Source of the DNA: Actinomycetes bacterium
GTDB lineage: Bacteria; Actinomycetota; Acidimicrobiia; Acidimicrobiales; Acidimicrobiaceae
Assembly: GCA_021823045.1 (NCBI GenBank)
Contig: JAKAPB010000113.1
Coordinates: 1-6,612, forward strand
DNA length: 6,612 bases
Reading direction: 5' to 3'
Shown here: in pieces, positions 1 through 5,712 of the stretch
Layout: each line of letters begins with the position of its first letter
Numbering within the stretch: the stretch's first letter is position 1
Notes under the pieces: model-generated
The model's database searches: none
Told to the model about the DNA's origin: nothing
Seen by the model: the letters and a program-made list of their open reading frames with translations, nothing else
Translations under genes and position numbers: made by a program

Positions 1-159
1 ACCAGGTCTAAGTTCACTTCCGTCCGCCAGATCTTCATCTCCCCAAGATAGCTCAAAGCGAAATGGACCCTTTAGATCTTTGCACTATTTGTTCACACAG
101 AGCGCGATTAATGCGAAGTCTCAGCGTAGTTACCCGGTCCCACCAGCTTCCATAAAACC
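1..159. other. Left-edge region with no supportable gene
   Basis: This stretch lies downstream of the stop codon of the minus-strand kdpD N-terminal gene and runs to the window edge. No recognisable protein, RNA gene or strong T-tailed hairpin is visible. On the minus strand two short open stretches in different frames look protein-like: one containing GSWWDRVTTLRLRINRAL (about 157-55) and one containing FRFELSWGDEDLADG (about 88-2). Neither has an ATG, GTG or TTG start in a suitable place. A minus-strand ATG at 38-36 opens 12 codons (MKIWRTEVNLDL) that run off the edge, and it could be the start of a neighbouring gene. None of these is strong enough to call. Confidence 0.4.
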
Positions 160-1335
160 TCAGCCACCTGTCGAGCCATAATCTTCTTTTTCAGGGAGAA
201 GGCCGAGGTCCTCCTGCCTCGCAATCACGTGCACGTCGATACCAGACTCACCAGCCGCCCTAATTACCTTGGAGACGATAGATCCGTGGGCAAATTCTTT
301 CCATCTTGAATGGCTCGTCGCCCCCATGATTATCTGAGTAACCCTCTGGGTTCGAGCGAAGGAAACGAGTGCTCCGGCGACTAGGTCCGCTACGATCACA
401 TGATATTCTGCACCTAGGTCTTGGGCCAGACTCTCCAGCTTCTGCGCAGCATCCGGGCTCATCCTTTTGGCGTCTGACGACTTGACGTGGACCACCAATA
501 GCTTTCCCTTTGATCGACTAGCTATCCTCGCCGCACGATGCAGCAGCGACTCTGAACCGGGAGCTCCGGTAACCGCCGCCATTACCCTCTCTCTGGTCTC
601 CCAGGTTCCCGACGAACCCATCCGGGCGAGGTAGCTCAGCATCTCCTCTTCGGTTTCATCGGCGACGAACCTTAGGGCAAGGTCTCTGAGAGCCGAGAGG
701 TTTTCAGTCCGAAAGAAGTTCACCAGAGCATCGGCGACCTTTTCTTTGGGATATACATTTCCGTGAATAAGCCTGCGTCTTAACTGCTCGGGCGATGAAT
801 CGACGAGCTCGATCTGATCGGCGGACCTCACCACCCAATCTGGAACCCTCTCGCGCACTTTGACTTTTGTGATCGATTCGACGACGTCCGCTATCGACTC
901 AAGGTGCTGAATATTGAGAGTAGACAGGACATGGGTACCATTCTCCAGGATCTCCATGACATCCTGCCATCTCTTGTCATGTCTAGAGCTACCAGGCACG
1001 TTAGTGTGGGCGAGCTCATCGATCAAAACGAGTTCCGGCTTCCTTTGAAGCACTGCGTCGAGATCCATCTCTTCAAAATCCGTCGACCTGTAGCTAACCA
1101 ATTTCTTCGGTATGGTCTCGAGACCTTCGCACTTTGAGATCGTGTAAGGCCTACCGTGAGTCTCTACGAGGCCAATAACGACGTCGGTACCTCGATCTCT
1201 TCGCCTCCTGCCCTCGTCGAGCATCGCCACGGTCTTACCCACCCCGGCAGCGGCACCAAGGTACAGTCGAAACTTCCCCGCCGGTGCGACCATATCAGGA
1301 AGCTCGTCGATCTTAAGCCGCTGATCCTCCTCCAA
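160..1335 (-). CDS. kdpD: KdpD N-terminal half: KdpD P-loop domain plus Usp domain, stand-alone
   Basis: This 391-residue soluble protein corresponds to the cytoplasmic N-terminal half of the K+ sensor kinase KdpD. The KdpD domain (about residues 20-230) has a Walker A loop GAAAGVGKT at 27-35, the family signature VETHGR at 57-62 and a Walker B-like LVLIDELAHTN at 102-112, followed by the conserved RHDKRWQD and LNIQHLES segments. A Usp-type alpha/beta domain follows at about 245-380, with the GATSHSRWKEFAHGS nucleotide-loop region. There are no membrane segments and no kinase domain, so it cannot autophosphorylate. In full-length KdpD this part binds ATP, the Usp domain is a docking site for Usp proteins or c-di-AMP in some species, and the part stabilises KdpE on DNA. 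The TTG start at 1335 has a strong Shine-Dalgarno sequence, and an in-frame stop lies just upstream. The gene points away from the matching kinase half at 1418. It is an intact split gene rather than debris, since it stops cleanly after the Usp domain. Identity is very sure; acting in trans on the kinase half is inference. Confidence 0.95.
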   Translation of the reverse strand: MEEDQRLKIDELPDMVAPAGKFRLYLGAAAGVGKTVAMLDEGRRRRDRGTDVVIGLVETHGRPYTISKCEGLETIPKKLVSYRSTDFEEMDLDAVLQRKPELVLIDELAHTNVPGSSRHDKRWQDVMEILENGTHVLSTLNIQHLESIADVVESITKVKVRERVPDWVVRSADQIELVDSSPEQLRRRLIHGNVYPKEKVADALVNFFRTENLSALRDLALRFVADETEEEMLSYLARMGSSGTWETRERVMAAVTGAPGSESLLHRAARIASRSKGKLLVVHVKSSDAKRMSPDAAQKLESLAQDLGAEYHVIVADLVAGALVSFARTQRVTQIIMGATSHSRWKEFAHGSIVSKVIRAAGESGIDVHVIARQEDLGLLPEKEDYGSTGG

Positions 1336-1417
1336 CTCCCCCTCCTTGTCATTTAGAGAGCTCTACTCCCTTTAGGTCGTCGCAAAAAACTTCTTCAATA
1401 GGTCTAACATAACTCAA
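1336..1417. promoter_or_regulatory. Divergent intergenic region between the two kdpD halves
   Basis: These 82 bases must hold the 5' signals of both divergent genes unless a transcript enters from elsewhere. On the plus strand a TAACAT hexamer at 1405-1410 ends seven bases before the ATG at 1418, the geometry of an actinobacterial TANNNT -10 box with a leaderless transcript. No Shine-Dalgarno sequence lies at a useful distance from that ATG, and no good -35 box is seen. An 8-base palindrome AGAGCTCT sits at 1357-1364. No convincing -35/-10 pair could be assigned to the minus-strand gene. Confidence 0.45.
1341..1347 (-). promoter_or_regulatory. Shine-Dalgarno sequence for the kdpD N-terminal gene
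   Basis: On the minus strand AAGGAGG lies five bases before the TTG at 1335-1333 and extends into further G residues. It decides the TTG start over the ATG at 1352, which opens a different frame that shows no homology. The next in-frame codons upstream reach a stop (plus-strand CTA at 1363-1365) without another start. Confidence 0.8.
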
Positions 1418-2944
1418 ATGACCTTCTTTTCAGCGAAGAGGGCGTCGCAGGGTTTTCCGACGGGTCTCGCCTACCTGCTTGCCTCAATGTTCCTACTGAC
1501 TGTTGCTTTGGTGATCCTAAGGAATCATCTCGACATTGCAACCCCGGCCTTCATCCTGCTTATCCCGGTAGTTATCGGAGTGGTGGTCGGTGGATTTTGG
1601 GTAGGGGTCGTCGGAGCCCTACTTGGATTCTTAGTATTTGACTACCTCTTTATCCCTCCTTACTACACGCTGAGCGTCGGAGCCCTTCAAAACCTTGTCT
1701 CGTTATTCGTCTATGTCGTGGTAGTCGTCTTGGTGTCTACAGTCGTCTCCCGACTCAAAGATGCACAGTTGGAAGCGAAGACATTTGGCGACGACTTCTA
1801 TCGGCTGGCACAGACCTCCCAGGCCCTGATCGGAGTTAGCGGACTTGAGCCACTCCTCGCCAAGGTTACCGAGTCACTCGCTAGCAACTTCGGATACCTC
1901 TCAGTGGCAATTTTTCTTCCCACCGTGACGGGGCTGGAGATCAATTCACCGAGCGGCGAGCCCCTTACCCAAAAGGAGATCTCCCTCGTACTTCCCGACC
2001 GACCTAGGCCAGCGAGCCTATTCAACCTCGAAACTGAGGACGGCAACAAGCTAAATGTCCTCGCGATGGAGACCCTGTCACACCCGGTCGGACTACTCGT
2101 GGTCAAAGGCGGTACAGGAAGTCCCCATGAGATTGAACTCCTCAAAACCTTTGCAAACAGCGCAGCCCTTGCGATCGACCAGGCCCTTTTGCGAGAGAAA
2201 GCGAGGAGAACCGAGGAGCTGGAGGAGCTGGACAACTGGCGCCGTGCTCTGTTGGGTTCGGTCTCTCACGACCTCAAAACCCCTTTGGCCTCGATTAAAG
2301 CATCGCTTTCTGCGCTCGTGGAATTAGGGGACCAGCTCGGTCTTTCGGAGCGAGAAGAGCTCCTGACGACCTCCGAGGCGCAGACCGATCGACTCGATCG
2401 ACTTGTCAGTAACCTCTTAGACATGGCACGTATAGAGGCCGGGGGATTCAGAGCAGATCTCCAACCTACTGCGATCTCTGAAGTGATAGATTCAGTTGTT
2501 ACCTCAAGATCCTCCTTCAAGCCCAGTATTGTCCTCGACCTAGCGAAGGATCTCCCTTTGGTACTTGCGGACTTCACCCTCCTTCACCAGGCCTTGGGGA
2601 ATCTCGTCGACAACGCAATCCGAGCCGGTTCCGACGGCGGGTCGATAGAAATAACCGCGAGGCAAGAAGGTGACTGGCTAAAAATATTCGTCAGCGATTC
2701 GGGACGAGGAGTTGATAAATCGAGCTGGGAGAGTGTTTTCGACCTTTATGAAAAGGGAAAGGCTTCCCAGGGGTCCGGTCTAGGACTGGCTATAGCCAAG
2801 AGCTTCGTTCTCGCACAAAGTGGTCAGATTGGAATCGTTGACGGCGCGGCGGCTGGAATCACCAAATTGAATGGTGCAACCTTTTTTATCTCCCTTAGAT
2901 ACTACGATCCAACCAGTTCGGAGATCTTGGAGGGCTCGTTTTGA
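1418..2944 (+). CDS. kdpD: KdpD C-terminal half: membrane sensor histidine kinase
   Basis: This 508-residue protein is the transmembrane and kinase half of KdpD. It should autophosphorylate on histidine and pass the phosphate to KdpE when K+ is limiting. A DUF4118 block of four membrane segments (about residues 16-34, 41-59, 60-78, 90-111) carries the family signature FDYLFIPPYYT (74-84). A GAF-like region spans about 125-258, then a charged helix (about 257-275). The HisKA H-box SVSHDLKTPLASI has phosphoacceptor His284, and D285/T288 fit the phosphatase motif. HATPase boxes follow: N at 395-399 (NLVDN), G1 at 427-432 (DSGRGV) and G2 at 452-457 (GSGLGL). The KdpD/Usp input domains, about 390 residues in E. 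coli KdpD, are absent here and are encoded divergently at 160-1335. The ATG is the only usual start codon after the in-frame stop at 1373. kdpE follows after 18 bases, so the two are very likely co-transcribed. The cluster of Arg residues that follows the last membrane span in E. coli KdpD is thin here (R112, K114). Confidence 0.95.
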   Translation: MTFFSAKRASQGFPTGLAYLLASMFLLTVALVILRNHLDIATPAFILLIPVVIGVVVGGFWVGVVGALLGFLVFDYLFIPPYYTLSVGALQNLVSLFVYVVVVVLVSTVVSRLKDAQLEAKTFGDDFYRLAQTSQALIGVSGLEPLLAKVTESLASNFGYLSVAIFLPTVTGLEINSPSGEPLTQKEISLVLPDRPRPASLFNLETEDGNKLNVLAMETLSHPVGLLVVKGGTGSPHEIELLKTFANSAALAIDQALLREKARRTEELEELDNWRRALLGSVSHDLKTPLASIKASLSALVELGDQLGLSEREELLTTSEAQTDRLDRLVSNLLDMARIEAGGFRADLQPTAISEVIDSVVTSRSSFKPSIVLDLAKDLPLVLADFTLLHQALGNLVDNAIRAGSDGGSIEITARQEGDWLKIFVSDSGRGVDKSSWESVFDLYEKGKASQGSGLGLAIAKSFVLAQSGQIGIVDGAAAGITKLNGATFFISLRYYDPTSSEILEGSF

Positions 2945-2950
2945 AACCAA

Positions 2951-2955
2951 AAAGG
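2951..2955 (+). promoter_or_regulatory. Ribosome binding site for kdpE (TTG start)
   Basis: AAAGG, preceded by more A residues, lies seven bases before the TTG at 2963. No ATG or GTG lies between the upstream kinase stop (2942-2944) and this TTG. The protein then begins AKILLVDDD, the usual first strand of a receiver domain, which fixes the start. Confidence 0.65.
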
Positions 2956-2962
2956 CTTTGAT

Positions 2963-3652
2963 TTGGCAAAAATACTGCTAGTCGACGACGATAAGAGCCT
3001 TTTGAGGGCGCTAGAAATCGCCTTGTCGGCTCGCGGGCATGAACTCAAATCCACTATCTCCGCCAGACAAGGGATTGAACTCGTCGCACTCTTTCAGCCC
3101 GATGTGGTAATCCTTGATCTCGGGCTCCCGGACCTTGACGGAGTCCAGGTCGTCAAGGAACTAAGGGGTTGGACCCAGGTTCCAATTCTGGTCTTGTCGG
3201 CCTCAGGCGATGAAAAGAGGAAGGTCCAGGCTCTAGACCTTGGAGCGGACGACTACGTCACCAAGCCATTTGCGATGGCCGAACTCGAGGCCCGAATACG
3301 GGTTGCACTAAAGCACGCTTCAATGAGAACCCCCGAGATGGATCGATCCACCATCAAAATTGGCGATCTCGAAATTGACATCCCGGCGAGGTCGGTACTG
3401 GTCGGAAATCAAGGCGTTGAACTCACTCAGAAGGAGTTCGATCTCGTCGCATATCTCGCCAAAAATGCCGGAAAAGTGTGTACCCATCAGATGATCCTGA
3501 GGGAAGTTTGGGGGTCCGGGGTCGGAGATCAAGCCCACTACCTTCGGGTTTATGTCAGTCGAATCCGGAAAAAGTTGTTCGACGAAGAGGCCGAACTGGT
3601 CAGGACGGTTCCCGGTGTCGGCTACCAGCTAACCGGAAAGTTCAGAGACTAG
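2963..3652 (+). CDS. kdpE: KdpE response regulator (OmpR/PhoB family)
   Basis: This 229-residue regulator, of normal length for KdpE, is predicted to activate the pump operon downstream once phosphorylated by the kinase encoded just before it. The receiver domain (about residues 1-118) has the acidic pair D8/D9, phosphoacceptor Asp52 in VVILDLGLPDLDG, switch residue Ser79 (LVLSAS) and Lys101 in DDYVTKPF. The C-terminal winged-helix domain (about 130-227) carries LTQKEFDLVAYLAKNAGKV, then REVWG and HYLRVYVSRIRKKL, which is distinctly KdpE-like. It starts at TTG, 18 bases after the kinase stop codon, and is in the same reading frame as the kinase gene. No clear terminator follows. The likely DNA target is the repeat-rich control region at 3780-3838; that assignment is inference. 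Confidence 0.95.
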   Translation: MAKILLVDDDKSLLRALEIALSARGHELKSTISARQGIELVALFQPDVVILDLGLPDLDGVQVVKELRGWTQVPILVLSASGDEKRKVQALDLGADDYVTKPFAMAELEARIRVALKHASMRTPEMDRSTIKIGDLEIDIPARSVLVGNQGVELTQKEFDLVAYLAKNAGKVCTHQMILREVWGSGVGDQAHYLRVYVSRIRKKLFDEEAELVRTVPGVGYQLTGKFRD

Positions 3653-3779
3653 CTAGGTCTAGTGGAAAACTTCGGGCGAGACTATATGCCCAAGCGTGGG
3701 AAACAATCTCAATAAGGTCTGAGGTGCCCAAGCAACCCCATCCAAAACAAAATGGTTCCGGTCTTCGCATTCAAGCCCG
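3653..3779. other. Intergenic sequence after kdpE
   Basis: No gene is supported here. Two short mutually exclusive stems are possible: GGGC at 3674-3677 with GCCC at 3688-3691, and CCCA at 3689-3692 with TGGG at 3697-3700. Neither has a T tract, so a terminator is not supported. I looked for the conserved blocks of the ydaO/c-di-AMP riboswitch, which often precedes K+ uptake genes, and did not find them. TAGGTCTA at 3654-3661 repeats an 8-mer also found before the kinase gene (1399-1406). Confidence 0.5.
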
Positions 3780-3838
3780 TTGACACAGCGTTGACACTAT
3801 TGACCACACTATTTATGGAGTATTGACAACTACTGACT
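3780..3838 (+). repeat. Cluster of TTGAC direct repeats, candidate KdpE operator
   Basis: Copies are TTGACAC at 3780-3786, TTGACAC at 3791-3797 (11 bases later), TTGACC at 3800-3805, TTGACA at 3823-3828 and the weaker CTGACT at 3833-3838. Superimposed are ACACTATT at 3794-3801 and 3806-3813, and ACTATTGAC/AGTATTGAC at 3796-3804 and 3819-3827, 23 bases apart. Spacings of 11 and 23 bases are about one and two helical turns, as expected for a tandem activator site. The cluster lies just upstream of the pump operon, where KdpE should bind. The role is inferred; some copies may instead be -35 boxes. Confidence 0.5.
3791..3819 (+). promoter_or_regulatory. Candidate promoter of the pump operon (TTGACA/TATGGA)
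   Basis: A consensus -35 TTGACA at 3791-3796 is followed after 17 bases by a moderate -10 TATGGA at 3814-3819, which would start RNA near 3826, shortly before the first reading frame at 3851. The alternative is the TAGTTT box at 3839-3844, listed separately. The sequence alone does not separate the two. Confidence 0.4.
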
Positions 3839-3844
3839 TAGTTT
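3839..3844 (+). promoter_or_regulatory. Candidate -10 box for a leaderless pump transcript
   Basis: TAGTTT fits the TANNNT form of an actinobacterial -10 box and ends six bases before the ATG at 3851, so RNA would begin at or next to that ATG. No Shine-Dalgarno sequence precedes this ATG, which fits leaderless translation. No good -35 lies 16-18 bases upstream, as may be expected if an activator bound at the TTGAC repeats replaces it. Confidence 0.35.
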
Positions 3845-3850
3845 TCATTC

Positions 3851-3934
3851 ATGGCGGATCTACTTTCGATACTCGGTTTTGTAGTCTTCGTCGCAGCAAT
3901 GCTCGGTTTCTCGAAATTTTTGGAGAAAGCATGA
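3851..3934 (+). CDS. 27-residue membrane peptide heading the kdp pump operon
   Basis: The ATG at 3851 opens a 27-codon frame: a short start MADLLSI, a hydrophobic core LGFVVFVAAMLGF and a charged end SKFLEKA. It is a plausible single membrane span with the basic end inside. Its TGA overlaps the kdpF ATG as ATGA (3931-3934), the layout of a translationally coupled gene, and it carries the kdpF ribosome binding site within its last codons. From memory, many kdp operons outside the enterobacteria encode a similar tiny protein before kdpF or kdpA, with one hydrophobic helix and an end like KxxEK or CERL, usually unnamed. It could be an assembly or accessory subunit of the pump, or a coupling leader peptide; function is unknown. 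The absence of a Shine-Dalgarno sequence lowers certainty, but a -10-like box at 3839-3844 would allow leaderless translation. Confidence 0.6.
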   Translation: MADLLSILGFVVFVAAMLGFSKFLEKA

Positions 3935-4020
3935 CGGCGACCGACTTAGTCCTCTTAGTTGTGGCGGTGCTGACTTTCGGCTACCTTTGTATTGCCCTAA
4001 TCCGTCCGGAGAAGTTTTAA
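3931..4020 (+). CDS. kdpF: KdpF, small subunit of the K+-transporting ATPase
   Basis: This 29-residue peptide has one membrane helix (about residues 6-24) and the family ending ALIRPEKF, matching the size and pattern of KdpF, which stabilises the KdpABC complex in the membrane. The ATG at 3931 follows GGAG at 3922-3925 with five bases between. A longer in-frame reading from a TTG at 3823 would add 36 residues unlike any KdpF and would pass through the promoter region, so it is not favoured. The TAA stop directly abuts the kdpA ATG. It overlaps the preceding micro-ORF by four bases. Confidence 0.88.
   Translation: MTATDLVLLVVAVLTFGYLCIALIRPEKF
4008..4011 (+). promoter_or_regulatory. Ribosome binding site for kdpA inside kdpF
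   Basis: GGAG, within the Pro-Glu-Lys codons at the end of kdpF, lies nine bases before the kdpA ATG at 4021. Translation of kdpF therefore runs across the kdpA initiation region, so the two are probably coupled. Confidence 0.55.
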
Positions 4021-5712
4021 ATGTCGACGGCATGGACCATAGTAGTCCTAGTGGTGGCCCTCGGAATTTCCTGGAAATTCCTAGGAAGCTACATGGAGGC
4101 GGTCTATGAGCGAAGGGTAAATTGGCTCAGATTCATCGAACGGCCCATCTATCGAATCTGCGGGATAGATGATCAGCTCGAGCAGGGCTGGAGACGGTAT
4201 GCGACATCACTCGTGGTCTTCAGCGGTGTCGCCCTTGGCTTCACCTACCTCATCCTGCGACTGCAAGGGCATTTGGGTCTTAATCCACTCCACCAGCACG
4301 CTGTGACTCCGGCATTAGCCTTCAACACCTCGGTCTCATTCGTAACCAATACCAACTGGCAGAACTATTCGGGTGAGACCACGATGAGTTTCTTCTCCCA
4401 GATGGTGGCGTTAGCCTCTCAAATGTTTATTTCAGCTTCGGTTGGAATGGCGGTGGCTGTCGGCCTGGTTCGAGGATTCAAAAGGCAACACTCCAAGACG
4501 ATAGGCAACTTCTGGGTCGACCTAACCAGGGGGATCCTCTATATCCTCCTACCTATTGCGTTTATTGCGTCGATAATCTTTGTCGCTCAGGGCGCAGTTG
4601 AGACACTAAGCGGATCGATCTTCATCCATAATCCCCTCGACGGTTTCAAGCAGCTGATACTTTTGGGTCCGGTCGCTTCAATGGAGGCAATCAAGGAGTT
4701 AGGTACCAACGGAGGGGGATTTTTCAACGCTAATGGTGCCCACCCCTTTGAAAACCCAACCGGCCTTACCAATATTTTGTCCATCTACCTAATCCTCCTG
4801 ATCCCGGTAGGACTCACCTACACCTTTGGAAAGATGGTCGGATCGATAAAGCAGGGACTCGCCCTGCTGACTGCAATGGCAATCTTCTTCTTCTCCTTTA
4901 TGGCGATTGGGCTATCGGCCGAGCAACACGTCACCACGGCTGTTGCCAAAGCGGGAATCACCCATTCGGCCTCTGGAAACATGGTGGGCAAGGAGAGCCG
5001 CTTCGGGGCGTCTTCATCGGTGCTCTATAACGTCGCCTCCACCCAGACTTCGACTGGGTCGGTGAACTCGTCGATGGATTCCTATACTCCTATCGGGGGC
5101 TTGACCGCGATGGGCGGAATGATGCTAGGCGAGGTGACCCCGGGTGGGGTTGGATCGGGCCTCTACACAATCCTTCTGTTTGCGATAGTCACCGTTTTCG
5201 TTGGCGGACTAATGGTAGGACGGACTCCCGAATATCTTGGAAAGAAGATTCAGGCTAGAGAGGTAAAATTAGCGGCTATCGGGGTGCTGATGATGCCGAT
5301 CACCGTACTGGTCGCATCGGGAATTGCGGTTTCACTCTCTCAAGGAAGGGCGGGTGTACTAAATCCCGGTCCTCATGGCTTTTCAGAGATCCTCTACGCC
5401 TTTACGTCTCAAGGTAATAACAATGGCTCCGCATTTGCCGGACTGTCGAGCAACACCGCCTTTTATAACATTTCAGGTGCGATAGTCATGCTTATCGGCC
5501 GATTCGGAGTAATTCTTCCGGCTCTAGCCTTGGGAGGTGCACTGGCCGAGAAAGGCGTCGTAGCACCCTCATTAGGAACTTTCAGGACCGACTCGATTCT
5601 GTTCTGCGGACTGCTCGTCGGGGTGATCCTGATCATCGGGGGATTGACATTCTTCCCCGCACTTTCATTGGGTCCGCTAGCCGAGCAACTTAGTCACGGG
5701 AGGCTGTTTTGA
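4021..5712 (+). CDS. kdpA: KdpA, K+-binding and translocating subunit
   Basis: This 563-residue polytopic membrane protein, close to the 557 of E. coli KdpA, forms the K+-selective pore of the KdpFABC pump and feeds K+ into the KdpB pathway. All four selectivity-filter repeats are present: [11 protein letters not shown] (109-119), [20 protein letters not shown] (228-247), [13 protein letters not shown] (370-382) and [14 protein letters not shown] (from 462). The conserved GKESRFG segment precedes the third repeat. It begins with a membrane helix, as usual for the family. The ATG directly follows the kdpF stop (TAAATG), and its last codons carry the ribosome binding site for kdpB. No truncation or missing motif is seen. 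It should be made together with KdpF and KdpB as a membrane complex. Confidence 0.97.
   Translation: MSTAWTIVVLVVALGISWKFLGSYMEAVYERRVNWLRFIERPIYRICGIDDQLEQGWRRYATSLVVFSGVALGFTYLILRLQGHLGLNPLHQHAVTPALAFNTSVSFVTNTNWQNYSGETTMSFFSQMVALASQMFISASVGMAVAVGLVRGFKRQHSKTIGNFWVDLTRGILYILLPIAFIASIIFVAQGAVETLSGSIFIHNPLDGFKQLILLGPVASMEAIKELGTNGGGFFNANGAHPFENPTGLTNILSIYLILLIPVGLTYTFGKMVGSIKQGLALLTAMAIFFFSFMAIGLSAEQHVTTAVAKAGITHSASGNMVGKESRFGASSSVLYNVASTQTSTGSVNSSMDSYTPIGGLTAMGGMMLGEVTPGGVGSGLYTILLFAIVTVFVGGLMVGRTPEYLGKKIQAREVKLAAIGVLMMPITVLVASGIAVSLSQGRAGVLNPGPHGFSEILYAFTSQGNNNGSAFAGLSSNTAFYNISGAIVMLIGRFGVILPALALGGALAEKGVVAPSLGTFRTDSILFCGLLVGVILIIGGLTFFPALSLGPLAEQLSHGRLF
5698..5703 (+). promoter_or_regulatory. 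Ribosome binding site for the kdpB TTG start
   Basis: GGGAGG lies five bases before the TTG at 5709, which overlaps the kdpA stop as TTGA (5709-5712). This supports the TTG as a coupled start. A second candidate start, the ATG at 5754, is preceded by AAAAAGG at 5742-5748, so the exact N-terminus stays open. Confidence 0.6.

Noticed and set aside
108..179. 23-codon minus-strand frame starting at ATG 179, overlapping the end of the kdpD N-terminal gene
   Set aside because: Very short, poor ribosome binding site, no recognisable product; its opening residues look enzyme-like only by chance as far as I can tell.
1798..2235. Minus-strand open frame (145 codons) opposite the kinase GAF region
   Set aside because: Low-complexity Ser/Arg-rich product, antisense to a clear domain, and no ribosome binding site of note.
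3653..3850. c-di-AMP (ydaO-type) riboswitch upstream of the pump operon
   Set aside because: None of the conserved GGGG/GAAUC-type blocks or long paired elements could be found by eye; only 4-base stems are present.
3829..3949. Similarity between ACTACTGACTTAGT (3829-3842) and GCGACCGACTTAGT (3936-3949)
   Set aside because: The match is short and one copy encodes conserved kdpF residues; most likely coincidence rather than a duplication.
3823..4020. 65-codon reading of kdpF from TTG at 3823
   Set aside because: The added 36 residues resemble no KdpF and come from the promoter and micro-ORF region. The ATG at 3931 has a good ribosome binding site and yields the normal KdpF length.
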